DNA of 64,000 nt, from the NCBI GenBank assembly GCA_903899015.1, contig CAIUHP010000118.1:1-64000 (forward strand), in the 5' to 3' direction. Below, in pieces: positions 26,679 to 37,160 of this stretch (its first letter is position 1; each line of letters opens with the position of its first letter). A program made the position numbers and the translations under genes. This stretch comes from an uncultured Armatimonadota bacterium. GTDB lineage: Bacteria > Armatimonadota > Fimbriimonadia > Fimbriimonadales > Fimbriimonadaceae. The notes beneath the pieces were generated by a model, which ran no database searches, was not told the origin of the DNA, and worked only from the letters and a program-made list of their open reading frames with translations.

Positions 26679-27656
26679 ATGAGCATTGCCAAAGATCTTG
26701 CTCCGGCATTTCAGAAGGAACTTGAGAACGTTTCTTCGGTCCTCATCGGGACCCACCTTAATCCAGACGGCGATGCCCTTGGCAGCGCACTTGCGGTTTC
26801 GCTGTACCTAGACGGAATCGGTATTCCCAACGAGGTCATGTGCCATCACGGTGCGCCCCAGAACCTTCGCTTCTTACCGAAAGTTCAATCGGTCAGCCAG
26901 ACTCCGAAGCTCGACAAATACGATCTTGGAATCGTTGTTGATCTGGACGCCATGGATCGACTTGGCCGAACACAGCCGTTTTTCGATACTTGCAAACGAT
27001 TAGTGGTTGTGGATCACCACCTCCCTGTTGATGCGCCCGGAGATATCCGAATCGTCGATACCACCGAACCCGCAACGTCATTGATCTTGACGAGGCTCTT
27101 CCTTGAAATCGGCGCCAACATAACCCCGGATATCGCAACGTGCCTTCTTACAGGAATCGTTACGGACACCGGGTCTTTCCGATTTAGAAACACGACTCCT
27201 GACGCTTTGAGTCTATCCGCGATCCTGCTCGAGCACGGCGGGGACATCAATCTTATTAGCGAAGAGATCTTCCAAAGCAAGCCACTCTCTTCGGTTAGGT
27301 TACTCGGTCATGCGCTCGAGACTATGAAACTGGACTGCGATAACCGGCTGGCGTGGTCAACGTTAAGCAATCACGATTTTGTCGTCGCAGATGCACTTGA
27401 CGAAGATACCGAAGGGATCGTTAACGAGATGCTCTTTATCACGTCGGTCCAAATTGCGGCTCTTATTCGAGAACCCAAGCCCGGTAAGGTGCGATGCTCG
27501 TTCCGTTCACGTGGTCGCTATGATGTAGCAGAGGCCTCGCGCGACTTCGGGGGAGGCGGCCACAAAAATGCCGCTGGCTGCACGTTTGACATGCCCCTAC
27601 ATGAAGCTGAAGAATTAGTGGTTCGGAGGCTGAAACTTTGCTTGGAATCCTCCTAG
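26679..27656 (+). CDS. nrnA: DHH/DHHA1 phosphoesterase (NrnA-type oligoribonuclease/pAp phosphatase)
   Basis: A 325-residue protein of the DHH superfamily. Metal-binding motifs are HLNPDGDALGS (His26, Asp30, Asp32), DLDAMDRLG and DHH at 112-114. The DHHA1 part ends with FGGGGHKNAAG. NrnA degrades short RNA oligomers and often dephosphorylates 3'-phosphoadenosine 5'-phosphate. It overlaps truB by 19 bases; nrnA-truB pairs are common in rbfA-nrnA-truB clusters. rbfA is not in the window. Confidence 0.93.
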   Translation: MSIAKDLAPAFQKELENVSSVLIGTHLNPDGDALGSALAVSLYLDGIGIPNEVMCHHGAPQNLRFLPKVQSVSQTPKLDKYDLGIVVDLDAMDRLGRTQPFFDTCKRLVVVDHHLPVDAPGDIRIVDTTEPATSLILTRLFLEIGANITPDIATCLLTGIVTDTGSFRFRNTTPDALSLSAILLEHGGDINLISEEIFQSKPLSSVRLLGHALETMKLDCDNRLAWSTLSNHDFVVADALDEDTEGIVNEMLFITSVQIAALIREPKPGKVRCSFRSRGRYDVAEASRDFGGGGHKNAAGCTFDMPLHEAEELVVRRLKLCLESS

Positions 27657-28510
27657 TTCACAAGCCGATTGGAGTGACATCTCACGATGTCGTGAACGAT
27701 GTGCGTCGCCGATTTGGGACCAAACGAGTCGGCCACGCGGGCACTCTTGATCCGCTTGCGAGCGGAGTTCTTGTGGTCGCAGTCGGTCCAGCTACGCGCT
27801 TCCTGCAATATCTTCCCCTCGAACCCAAGGTCTATGTTGCGGATATCGTTTTCGGACATTCCACTACCACCTATGATGCGGAAGGAGAACTTTCTGAGGC
27901 TCTTCCAGTGCCCGAAAATCTCACAAGCGTGCTCGAATCGGTGCTTCCGCAATTTCGAGGCCTCATCCAGCAGCAGCCACCCATTTACAGTGCGGTTAAG
28001 GTTGGGGGCAAAGCGATGTACAAATATGCTCGAAGTGGTCAAGAAGTGGAACGAGAATTTCGGACCGTGCACATTACATCGTACGAAGTTTTGTCTGCCT
28101 CTGAAAATCAAGTGAAGGCTCGTATCATCTGTTCGGGTGGCACTTATATTCGGTCGTTGGCTCACGACTTGGGTCAGACAATTGGATGCGGCGCTTACCT
28201 TTCGGGACTAGTCAGAACCGACGTGGGCAGGTTCTCGATTGATCAGACGACTCACCTCAAGGACCTCACGCCCGAGTGCCTCATACCCCTTCACCAGGCG
28301 CTACCTCCCATGCCTTTGATTCCCCTGGACGAACTGCAAACGGCGAATATTCGTGAGGGAAGGCAAATCACTTTAACGGAAACGCCAACCGCAACTATGG
28401 TAGCCCTCCTCGAACCGAGTGGAACGGTATTTAGCGTTGCTCGAGTTGATGGCAACGTCTTGCAGCCCGAATGCGTCATTCCTAGTGGTGTCCCTCATGC
28501 CACTTCTTGA
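27638..28510 (+). CDS. truB: tRNA pseudouridine-55 synthase
   Basis: A 290-residue TruB that makes pseudouridine 55 in the tRNA T-loop. The catalytic motif is GHAGTLDPLASGVL with Asp38. The N-terminus LLVHKPIGVTSHDVV is standard. The start is a TTG at 27638 inside the nrnA coding region, with GGAGG at 27625-27629 (8-base spacing); no ATG fits. The ribosome-binding site therefore decides the start and implies translational coupling to nrnA. Confidence 0.95.
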   Translation: MLGILLVHKPIGVTSHDVVNDVRRRFGTKRVGHAGTLDPLASGVLVVAVGPATRFLQYLPLEPKVYVADIVFGHSTTTYDAEGELSEALPVPENLTSVLESVLPQFRGLIQQQPPIYSAVKVGGKAMYKYARSGQEVEREFRTVHITSYEVLSASENQVKARIICSGGTYIRSLAHDLGQTIGCGAYLSGLVRTDVGRFSIDQTTHLKDLTPECLIPLHQALPPMPLIPLDELQTANIREGRQITLTETPTATMVALLEPSGTVFSVARVDGNVLQPECVIPSGVPHATS

Positions 28511-28970
28511 ACCAGGTTATGATCGAAAGTCTTTAAAGAGCCAACCCATGTGGTTTGGCGGATGGCTCATTGTCACGCTGATTGGGGCTTTTCTGCACCC
28601 CGACCGAAGTGGACACGGTACTCACCAGCAACTCGGATTGCCACCTTGTCCGAGCGTTCTGCTCTTTGACCGACCTTGCCCTGGCTGTGGATTGACGACA
28701 AGTTGGACCGCATTCATTCACGGAGACCTCGCGTATGCGTTTCATGCTCACCCGCTTGGGCCCCCGATGTATATCCTCTACACCGTCTCGGCGTTTATGG
28801 CCCTCTACGCCTTCTTCAAGAATCTTAGATTCTCAACCGATACCCGTGAGTTCAACCGAGTGATGGCGGTTGCGATCACCGTTTTCGTTGTTTTTGGTTT
28901 CTTCCGCATGGCAACTACTCCAAACTTCGGAACCGTCTCCGAACACTGGCTAAGCCGGCTTCCCAACTAA
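28497..28970 (+). CDS. DUF2752 membrane protein
   Basis: A 157-residue protein from the ATG at 28497, overlapping truB by 14 bases. Three hydrophobic segments lie at about 19-32, 82-103 and 121-138. The family signature is FDRPCPGCGLTTSWTAFIHG, followed by HAHPLGP. DUF2752 proteins are small membrane proteins of unknown function, with the CxxCG pair possibly metal- or disulfide-related. Its stop overlaps the stop of the convergent PLP-enzyme gene by 4 bases, leaving no room for a terminator. Confidence 0.8.
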   Translation: MPLLEPGYDRKSLKSQPMWFGGWLIVTLIGAFLHPDRSGHGTHQQLGLPPCPSVLLFDRPCPGCGLTTSWTAFIHGDLAYAFHAHPLGPPMYILYTVSAFMALYAFFKNLRFSTDTREFNRVMAVAITVFVVFGFFRMATTPNFGTVSEHWLSRLPN

Positions 28971-29950
28971 ACGAACAGGGCAGGTACGCCTCCGGTGTGC
29001 CAAAACAAAACCTTTCCTGTCAGACTTCCCTTCTGTGCTAAGTCAATCACGGCCGAAAACGCCTTTGCTGAGTAGATAGGATCCAGAAAAATCCCTTCGG
29101 TGCGAGCCATTAACTCAAGCGCCGCATTTCCAGCAGCACTAGGGATCCCATAGCCGGGGCCAACGTAATTGAAGTCCAAATCATAGTCTGAAGCGCAAAG
29201 AGGCGTGTCCCCGAGAATCTCACGACTCAGTTCTAAGGATAACTCCGCGAAATCTTGTGCAATTTCGGGTTCGGGATCGCAGGCAATCCCCAGAACCCGG
29301 GTGCCCGTTCCGCGGAATCCGTGCGCCAATCCGGTTTGTGTACTCCCACTACTACTTGCAAAGACGATGGTGTCAAACGGCTCGGTGATTTCCTTTGAAG
29401 CTTCATAAAAGGCATATGCCCCAAGTGCCGATGAACCGCCGATCGGAATTCGGTAAGTCTTTAACCCCTGAGTTTCATAGGCTAGAGCGATATTCTCCGC
29501 ATGCGCGTAAAGCTCATCCCAAGTACCGTCTGTAAAAGGATGCAACTCGATCCCCAATATCTGATCGAGAACCAAATTTCCGCGGTAACCCATGCGACTG
29601 ATCGAATTAGGTCGCACCTCGTCGTATGGCATGGACATGATCGCGGCTGCGCATCGAACGCCTTCCATCGCACAGGCCGCCCCCAACTGACGGATGAAAT
29701 TCGACTGTGACGCGCCACAAGTCACAACGATATCAGCCCTTTCTGCTAAGACCGAGGCCATGAGATACTCCAGCTTTCTCCCTTTGTTCCCACCCAACGC
29801 CAAGCCAGTAAGGTCGTCTCGTTTAATCCACAGATCAAGATTCAACAATTTAGACAGCCTGTTCAGTCGGTGAAGCGGGGTTGGAGTTTGAATTAACGAG
29901 ATACGCGATGGACTCACACGCAACAGTTTACGTTGCGGCGACATAATCAA
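28967..29950 (-). CDS. PLP-dependent D-cysteine desulfhydrase / ACC deaminase family enzyme
   Basis: A 327-residue fold-type II PLP enzyme. The PLP lysine is Lys56 in GGNKGRKLEYL. GASQSNFIRQ corresponds to the GxxQSN-RQ block of the family, and SSGSTQTGLAHG to the phosphate-binding loop. Homologues either release H2S from D-cysteine (DcyD) or open aminocyclopropane carboxylate. The sequence does not decide which, though DcyD is commoner in bacteria. It is a single-gene unit on the minus strand, divergent from a pseudopilin-like gene only 4 bases away. Confidence 0.85.
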   Translation of the reverse strand: MIMSPQRKLLRVSPSRISLIQTPTPLHRLNRLSKLLNLDLWIKRDDLTGLALGGNKGRKLEYLMASVLAERADIVVTCGASQSNFIRQLGAACAMEGVRCAAAIMSMPYDEVRPNSISRMGYRGNLVLDQILGIELHPFTDGTWDELYAHAENIALAYETQGLKTYRIPIGGSSALGAYAFYEASKEITEPFDTIVFASSSGSTQTGLAHGFRGTGTRVLGIACDPEPEIAQDFAELSLELSREILGDTPLCASDYDLDFNYVGPGYGIPSAAGNAALELMARTEGIFLDPIYSAKAFSAVIDLAQKGSLTGKVLFWHTGGVPALFV

Positions 29951-29954
29951 TCAT

Positions 29955-30509
29955 ATGGGTTTAGGCAAACGACTTGTACGCCGAGTGGGCTGTGGATGCT
30001 TGGGGATCCTCAGCCTTGTCGTCCTCATTCTTTTGGTGACACCGTTGGGGCACACCGTCCTTACTCTTTACCGGCGTGGCTATTTAGATGCTTACGTTAA
30101 CCCAGACGAGGAGCGTAAATATCAGGCGGGAGAAGTAGAGAACTTGAAAGCTCTCTACACAGCGATGAATCTGTATCACGAATCAGAGGGCCAGTATCCG
30201 TATGCAAACGGTTGGATGGACGCAATCAAGAGCCGCACGAGTACATCTGATCTGGCAAAAGGAGAGGCGGAAAAGAAATTCATCAGCCCCGCTTTAGCCG
30301 GCAAGCCCGGACAATTTGGATACGCCATGAATGATAAAGCAAGTGGCAAGTACAAGGGCGATTTGAAAACACTCAAAGAACCGCTTTTGTTCGTTTCCAG
30401 CGATACGTCTCGAAATGCTCACGGAGATCCAAAGAAGCTAACCCCAAATCCTCCGCGACCGGGTGGAAACGTTGGAATTGCGGTGGACGGTACCATCGTC
30501 AAGCTATAA
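29955..30509 (+). CDS. Membrane-anchored pseudopilin-like protein
   Basis: A 184-residue protein with one N-terminal transmembrane helix (about 14-34) and an extracytoplasmic domain. NLKALYTAMNLYHESEGQYP resembles the region after the first helix of GspG-type pseudopilins, but there is no prepilin peptidase site (G|FTLxE). It is probably a prepilin-derived envelope protein rather than a pilus subunit. The C-terminus GGNVGIAVDGTIVKL looks like the last strand of such domains. The function call is tentative. It lies 58 bases before the E1 fusion gene. Confidence 0.5.
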   Translation: MGLGKRLVRRVGCGCLGILSLVVLILLVTPLGHTVLTLYRRGYLDAYVNPDEERKYQAGEVENLKALYTAMNLYHESEGQYPYANGWMDAIKSRTSTSDLAKGEAEKKFISPALAGKPGQFGYAMNDKASGKYKGDLKTLKEPLLFVSSDTSRNAHGDPKKLTPNPPRPGGNVGIAVDGTIVKL

Positions 30510-30567
30510 TTGATGCTTCATCGATGCTGATGAGCACACTCACGTTCAACGTTGAATAGAGAAAAAC

Positions 30568-32529
30568 ATGTCAACCATCCCAGCAAATAAAGCGTTTTCG
30601 AAGATCGATTTCCTAAAGCTCATGCTCCTTAGCAGAGAGGGAGATCGACGGGAAGGAATCCTGCTCCGCCAGAGCAAGGGTTGGTTCCAAGTCAGTGGTA
30701 TGGGACATGAGGCCCTAGGAGCACTCTCCTTAGCCCTCCGCCCGGACGATTACATTTTTCCGTATTACCGAGACCGTTCCATCGTTCTTGCTCGCGGTGT
30801 CTCAAATTACGATTTGGCACTCGCCTACTTTGCAAAACGAGGGAGTAGTTCGGGTGGCAGGCAGATGCCAGGACACTACTCGGACCGCGAAAAAAATATT
30901 TTTAGTGTCTGTACCCCGACCGGTGGTTCGTTATTACCCGCCTGCGGTACCGCTTGGGCGATGAAAATGGCCGGAACCGATTCGGTCTGCCTCGCCAGTG
31001 TCGGCGACGCAGCATCCAGGCAAGGCGAGTTTTTTGAGGCACTGGCATTTGCGCTCCAAGAAAAACTCCCGGTTGTCTTTGTGGTTGAAGATAACAAGTA
31101 CGGAATCTCGACCCCCACCGAAAAATTCCTCCCCTTCCATTTAGGATTGCTCAACGAAGACATCGTTATCAAGGTCGATGCTCGGCATCCCGACAATGTT
31201 TATGAAGCTGGTAAAGCTGCAATTGAGCGTGCTCGACGGGGCGAGGGTCCCTCTCTTATCTGGGCTGACCTCGATCGACTCTCATCGCACACCTCTAGCG
31301 ACGACCATAGGGTCTACCGAGCCTTAGCGGACATCGAAGAGATGAACAAGCGAGATCCCATCCGACTCCTTGCTCAAGAGCTTATCGAATCCGGCGAATT
31401 GGATGAATCAGGTTGGCAAACGATGCAGGACAGTATCGCTAGCCAAGTAGATGAGGACTATCTCCAAGCCGAGAAGGAACAAGACCCGCTCGCATCGGAA
31501 ACGTTACTGCACAATTTCGGCCCCGAACCCGTAGCAGAGACGCCTCCGATTCAATCTGGCCAGAGAACGACAATGGTTTCGGCAATCAATGGCACCTTCA
31601 AAAAGGCCCTTGAAGACGATCCTAAGGTTATCTTTTTTGGTGAAGACATCGAAGACCCAAAAGGCGGAGTTTTCGGTATCACCAAGGGTTTAAGCGATAG
31701 CTTCCCGAATCAGGTTTTCAACGCTCCGCTCGCAGAAGCGACGATCATGGGAGTTGCGGTCGGAATGGCTGCCTACGGATACCGCCCGGTTTTCGAGCTT
31801 CAGTTCATCGACTTCATTGCTCCCGGATGGAATCAAATTACAACGAACATGTCCACCCTTCGGTGGCGTTCGTTTGGGAATTGGACTTGTCCATGTGTCA
31901 TTTACGCCCCTTACGGCGCGTATCTGCCGGGCGGCTCGCTATGGCACAGTCATAGCAACGAAGCCTCTCTAGCCCATGTGCAAGGCATTCGGGTTGCTAT
32001 TCCTTCAACTCCTGAAGATGCAGCCGGTCTTCTTTGGACCGCTATTCACGCTGAAGATCCTTGCTTCGTTTTGGTTCCCAAGCACATCTTCCGAAAGCAG
32101 ATGGATGTTGAGAATGCCGTCCCCGTTCCATTCGGGAAGGCAAAGGTTGTTCGTGCAGGCTCTGACGTGACACTTGTCACTTGGGGTAATTGCTTGGAAC
32201 TAGCCCACGAAGCAGCCGCTCAAGTGAATGCGAGTGTAGAGATCATTGATCTTCGTTCAATCGTTCCATGCGACTACGACACAATTGTTGCCTCACTTGA
32301 AAAGACAGGACGACTTGTAGTTGTTCACGAGGACAATCGAACCGCAGGATTCGGACAAACGATCGTCGCAGAAATCACGAGCGTGCCCGAGAGATGGAAT
32401 CTGTTCCTTTCCCCACCTCAACTTGTCACCCGAGACGACGTCCATATCGGTTACAACCCGATTTATGAGTACGCCGCGTTACCAGATGTTAACCAAGTGA
32501 TTGAGGCGATTCGAGTCGTCATGGAGTAG
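30568..32529 (+). CDS. 2-oxo acid dehydrogenase E1, alpha and beta subunits fused
   Basis: A 653-residue thiamine-diphosphate enzyme. The alpha half (about 1-310) carries the ThDP motif GDAASRQGEF..EDNKYG. The beta half (about 330-653) carries FFGEDIEDPKGGVFGITKGL and ends like other E1 beta chains. The fusion order and text (GMGHEALGALSLAL, GRQMPGHYS) match branched-chain (2-oxoisovalerate)-type E1 fusions. It decarboxylates a 2-oxo acid and acylates a lipoyl E2; E2 and E3 are not nearby. A separate E1 beta gene lies at the right end of the window, so two different complexes are likely. Confidence 0.9.
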   Translation: MSTIPANKAFSKIDFLKLMLLSREGDRREGILLRQSKGWFQVSGMGHEALGALSLALRPDDYIFPYYRDRSIVLARGVSNYDLALAYFAKRGSSSGGRQMPGHYSDREKNIFSVCTPTGGSLLPACGTAWAMKMAGTDSVCLASVGDAASRQGEFFEALAFALQEKLPVVFVVEDNKYGISTPTEKFLPFHLGLLNEDIVIKVDARHPDNVYEAGKAAIERARRGEGPSLIWADLDRLSSHTSSDDHRVYRALADIEEMNKRDPIRLLAQELIESGELDESGWQTMQDSIASQVDEDYLQAEKEQDPLASETLLHNFGPEPVAETPPIQSGQRTTMVSAINGTFKKALEDDPKVIFFGEDIEDPKGGVFGITKGLSDSFPNQVFNAPLAEATIMGVAVGMAAYGYRPVFELQFIDFIAPGWNQITTNMSTLRWRSFGNWTCPCVIYAPYGAYLPGGSLWHSHSNEASLAHVQGIRVAIPSTPEDAAGLLWTAIHAEDPCFVLVPKHIFRKQMDVENAVPVPFGKAKVVRAGSDVTLVTWGNCLELAHEAAAQVNASVEIIDLRSIVPCDYDTIVASLEKTGRLVVVHEDNRTAGFGQTIVAEITSVPERWNLFLSPPQLVTRDDVHIGYNPIYEYAALPDVNQVIEAIRVVME

Positions 32530-32544
32530 CCAGAAGGCTGACGC

Positions 32545-32587
32545 AAAAAAGACTCGGTCGAGCAAAGCTCGGCCGAGTCTTTTTTGT
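32545..32587. terminator. Bidirectional terminator between the E1 fusion and sdhC
   Basis: A run of A, then GACTCGGTCGAG, a short loop, CTCGGCCGAGTC and TTTTTTG. The single mismatch is G-T type. A- and T-tracts on both sides serve both converging genes. Confidence 0.88.
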
Positions 32588-32593
32588 TTGCGC

Positions 32594-33319
32594 TTAGGCG
32601 GCAATGAATCGAGACGAAGGTGCCGATTCCAGCCGAACCTGAGACTGACCTTCACCACTTGTTCCTTTCTGGGGAATCAAGAAACCGGCGAGTGCTCCCC
32701 ATCCGATAAGGGTGATAGCGACAAACATTCCGAAGGCAAATTTCTGAACTTGGTTTTGAGCCTTTTCAGAGATCGTGATGCCCCAGCGAATGCTGAAGTT
32801 CCAAACGCCGTAGGCGAGGTGGTAGCTAGCGGCCGCAACACCCAAGATGTAGAGGACCAACCAGATATAAGGTGCGGAAGAAAGCTTCTCGTGCCAAGCG
32901 GCATATTCGATCACCTTAGCCGAGCCCGAAACGTACTTGGCTCCCGTGGTTGTGGTGACGTGAATCATTAAGAAGAAGAACAAGAAAATGCCTGACCACC
33001 GTTGTAGGGTGTACATCAGGTTTTGAGACCATCCGTAAACACTTCCAAAATAGTTTGGCTTTGCCCGGGACACAATAAAAATCCCATAAACCGCGTGGAA
33101 GATGAGCGGGATCCAGATTGCACAAACCTCCATGATGAGGAGGAAGAACTTCGGCATGCTCTCAAAAAAACCGATGACAGCATTGAATTTCTCTGGGCCA
33201 CCTAAAGTGAACGAGTTCAGCACCAAGTGTTGGACCACGTAATAACCCACTGGAACGATGCCGCTCAGCGAATGGAGCTTATGAAGAACGTAATTCTCTT
33301 TACCAACTGCGACTGCCAT
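32594..33319 (-). CDS. sdhC: Succinate dehydrogenase cytochrome b558-type membrane subunit
   Basis: A 241-residue membrane protein with five predicted helices. LHKLHSLSGIVPVG and YVVQHL near the N-terminus, FHAVYG, MIHV and SYHLAYG supply the His residues expected to bind two haems b in the Bacillus-type (b558) SdhC. It should anchor SdhAB and pass electrons to quinone. No sdhA or sdhB follows: the gene ends into a terminator, so it is an orphan here. It is divergent from eno with 80 bases between. Confidence 0.85.
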   Translation of the reverse strand: MAVAVGKENYVLHKLHSLSGIVPVGYYVVQHLVLNSFTLGGPEKFNAVIGFFESMPKFFLLIMEVCAIWIPLIFHAVYGIFIVSRAKPNYFGSVYGWSQNLMYTLQRWSGIFLFFFLMIHVTTTTGAKYVSGSAKVIEYAAWHEKLSSAPYIWLVLYILGVAAASYHLAYGVWNFSIRWGITISEKAQNQVQKFAFGMFVAITLIGWGALAGFLIPQKGTSGEGQSQVRLESAPSSRFIAA

Positions 33320-33347
33320 GACTCTGTACGGAAGCTTACCCGCCTAA

Positions 33348-34694
<1,347 letters not shown>

Positions 34695-34710
34695 GCAGAT
34701 CCCAAAGAAA

Positions 34711-34745
34711 TATCCCTCGATGGACGACCATCGGGGGATTTTTTT
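34711..34745 (+). terminator. Rho-independent terminator of eno
   Basis: ATCCCTCGATGG, ACGA loop, CCATCGGGGGAT, followed by seven T. It overlaps the 3' edge of the convergent DinB gene (stop at 34744). Confidence 0.88.
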
Positions 34746-35202
34746 ATCTCAGAGACAAGTAAGCGGAAAGCTGTTCGATGTGATACATATCGTGCCCCAG
34801 GAGCATGTTTGCCTGGTCCGTAATCGACATCAAACCATTTGCCGGGTGTATGAAGCACTTCGCAAGTTCTTCTTCTGTGAGCGAGTGCAGGAGCAGCTTC
34901 GTTTTCTGTCTTTGAGTAGAAAAGATGTTAAGCTGCTCGTCTAAATTGGACTGCGAATATTTCATCTCAATCGCTCTTTGCCCCTCGTCGTGAACAACGA
35001 TGGACGTTTCTGGTCGAGTTAAGGCTCGATCCATTCGACCTCGGAACAAAAGTTCCCAGTCTGCGAGATGCGCAACAACTTCACGTACCGTGAACCGATC
35101 TGGTCCAAGTGCGACGTCGATCTTGCTATCGGGAATCAGGTTCACAAGTCTACGAACGACAGTTGGCCCTAAGCCGATGCTTTTAAGAAGGTACGGATTC
35201 AC
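34744..35202 (-). CDS. DinB-family four-helix protein
   Basis: A 152-residue protein of the DinB/YfiT superfamily, small four-helix bundles that usually bind a metal through three histidines. The candidate ligands are His45 (VVAHLADWE) and His137 and His141 (GHDMYHIEQL). Family members include thiol-dependent transferases; the substrate here is unknown. The gene is separated by 21 bases from the CDF transporter upstream and may be cotranscribed with it. It ends at the eno terminator. Confidence 0.85.
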   Translation of the reverse strand: MNPYLLKSIGLGPTVVRRLVNLIPDSKIDVALGPDRFTVREVVAHLADWELLFRGRMDRALTRPETSIVVHDEGQRAIEMKYSQSNLDEQLNIFSTQRQKTKLLLHSLTEEELAKCFIHPANGLMSITDQANMLLGHDMYHIEQLSAYLSLR

Positions 35203-35223
35203 CGTGTTAGAATACCGCTCGAC

Positions 35224-36153
35224 TCAATTCATAGCAGGCATTCCTGCCTTCGCATGGTCAAATGGATCGATATGAACGACTACATGAGCCGGCGGCAAAG
35301 CGGCTTCTAGCTTCGATTCAATCTCGTCAGCTAAGTTATGACCTTGCACAACCGTCCAATGATTAGGAACCACCACGTCCACATCAATGTAGTGAACGTT
35401 TCCGCTGTGACGAGTCCGCAACCGATGGTAAGAAATCATATCGGGGATCCCTTGAAGTACTTCGTGGATCCGCTTGATCTCGTCGTCAGAAACTCTTCGG
35501 TCAATCAGTTGCTCAATCGCTTCCCTCGAAATCGAGACCGCGTTGTAAGCAATCCATAAGGCGAGCCCCATAGCGAACCAAGTATCTGCCTGTTCCCAAC
35601 CTGTAAATTTCGTAACACAGAGGGCAACAAAAACGCCAACACTTGTCCAAAAATCAATCAACAGATGACGGCCGTTTGATTTAAGTGCCGCGCTTTCAGT
35701 CTGAAAACCGACCTTGCTCACAAAGAGTCCCACGAACAGACTGATCAGTGCACTCCCTCCCATGATCCAAAATCCGATCTCAACACTTCGAACATGAGAT
35801 CCATGACTTAAGCGATCGATCGACTCTTTAAAAATAAAGAGCACGATTAAAATGAGAAGGATCGATTCTGCAAAGCTCGCTAAGCTCTCGACCTTTCCAT
35901 GTCCATAGGGATGTTCCTCATCGGGTGGTACCGCGGCTACCCTAACGGAGAGGTACGTGATGATCGAAGCGATGACATCAGTGGTGGAATGAATGCTTTC
36001 AGAAAAGAGGCTCACGGAGCCTGTCAGGACCGCTGCGATGACTTTCAAAAGCGTAAGGAGCAAGTTCGTCGCAAGCGATAGAACGGACCCAATTTGCTTA
36101 GACTCTTCGTGCGATCTTGCTGTCGGCTTAACTAATGACATGGCCCTGAGCAC
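35224..36153 (-). CDS. Cation diffusion facilitator (CDF) family transporter
   Basis: A 309-residue CDF transporter with about six helices. The first metal-site region is SLFSESIHSTTDVIAS, with the His/Asp pattern of the transport site. The second region reads KSNGRHLLIDFWTSVGV, where other members have HxxxD. A C-terminal cytoplasmic domain (about 210-309) ends HVVVHIDPFDHA. It exports divalent cations (Zn, Fe, Mn or Co) by proton antiport; which metal is not decidable. The ATG at 36141 (MSLVKP) is an alternative start. Confidence 0.9.
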   Translation of the reverse strand: MLRAMSLVKPTARSHEESKQIGSVLSLATNLLLTLLKVIAAVLTGSVSLFSESIHSTTDVIASIITYLSVRVAAVPPDEEHPYGHGKVESLASFAESILLILIVLFIFKESIDRLSHGSHVRSVEIGFWIMGGSALISLFVGLFVSKVGFQTESAALKSNGRHLLIDFWTSVGVFVALCVTKFTGWEQADTWFAMGLALWIAYNAVSISREAIEQLIDRRVSDDEIKRIHEVLQGIPDMISYHRLRTRHSGNVHYIDVDVVVPNHWTVVQGHNLADEIESKLEAALPPAHVVVHIDPFDHAKAGMPAMN

Positions 36154-36210
36154 AGTCTACTTGCAGGCAAGTGTGACCGAATCTACGTTCGATTTGGATG
36201 CCATGGCTCC

Positions 36211-37113
36211 TCAAGGAGTCAGTGCAAATAGATCGAGCCTCGACACACTCCATAATGGCACCCCCGCTGGGGGTTCAATCGTGATTTGTACGGTCGATTT
36301 TCCATTCGTCAATTCAGGAGCAATGCCAAATTCGGAGTATGCCCATCTGTGGATGCGATTCTCCCTGGCTATGTACCACCAACCAGCGAATGAACCGTCC
36401 ACAAAGACCCTCGCTCGTTGCCTGCCATGAAACTGATCAAATCGTTTTCTCAGGATCAATCCAACGTTCGACTCTGGTACGTAAAAACTGAAGGTAGCCG
36501 CATTCAAATGACTGGCGACAAAATCGTCTAAAGTAGTTCCGTCTTCAAATTTAGAGCTCAAAGCAAAGATTGCACTCATGTTTTGAACCTTGAAACCGTG
36601 AGATTTCAGGTCCTCTAAATCGTTGATCGCAACCCCATCTGCCCGCTCACACGATTCTTGAGCCCGAATAATATCGAGACGACCACTACCGGAAACCTGC
36701 CGGTAGAAAGGAACGCAAATTCCGACTGCGGGCCTCGGCGACGAAACGGAATTCTCGTCGGTTTCAAATTCGTTGTCCGCCGAAACAACCCAACCCGCAC
36801 CTGAGTAGCGGTCTTGGAACGAGACGACTTCCCCTGATGGCGGCGCTGACCGACCGAGGGCAATCACGACCGAACACGGGCCAGTTTCTCGGGAGACCAA
36901 CAAACTTCCGTTTTCAAAGGCAGCTGGAACATCTGAGATTGTTGAGTCAAGGTTTACCGAATACAGTTGTTCCCTGCCCTCAAGGACGATTTGATAGCCA
37001 GCACCCTCAACATCTGCGATTACTCGGCGTCCGTGATGATCTCGGTATAGGCATTCCGAACCATCAAATCGGTGCCAATGGACTTTTTCGAGGGGAGAAA
37101 TAGTAGGAACCAT
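36211..37113 (-). CDS. DUF2961-like beta-sandwich protein, function unknown
   Basis: A 300-residue soluble protein with no signal peptide or membrane segment. Its last third (LILRKRFDQFHGRQRARVFV..GSFAGWWY) resembles the C-terminal jelly-roll of DUF2961 (GH172) proteins, which read RLYDQxxGxQxAxVxVDG-AGxWY. The catalytic first half of that family is not evident. The middle contains GICVPFYRQVSGSGRLDII. It may bind sugar without cleaving it. It is divergent from a zinc-ribbon gene and 57 bases upstream of the CDF gene. Confidence 0.5.
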   Translation of the reverse strand: MVPTISPLEKVHWHRFDGSECLYRDHHGRRVIADVEGAGYQIVLEGREQLYSVNLDSTISDVPAAFENGSLLVSRETGPCSVVIALGRSAPPSGEVVSFQDRYSGAGWVVSADNEFETDENSVSSPRPAVGICVPFYRQVSGSGRLDIIRAQESCERADGVAINDLEDLKSHGFKVQNMSAIFALSSKFEDGTTLDDFVASHLNAATFSFYVPESNVGLILRKRFDQFHGRQRARVFVDGSFAGWWYIARENRIHRWAYSEFGIAPELTNGKSTVQITIEPPAGVPLWSVSRLDLFALTP

Positions 37114-37160
37114 TTAGCTTGAACCGATGATCTTATCGTTACGGATTGGATGGTAGCACG

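Noticed and set aside
27653-28165. 170-codon minus-strand ORF inside truB
   Set aside because: A complete and well-conserved truB covers it on the other strand.
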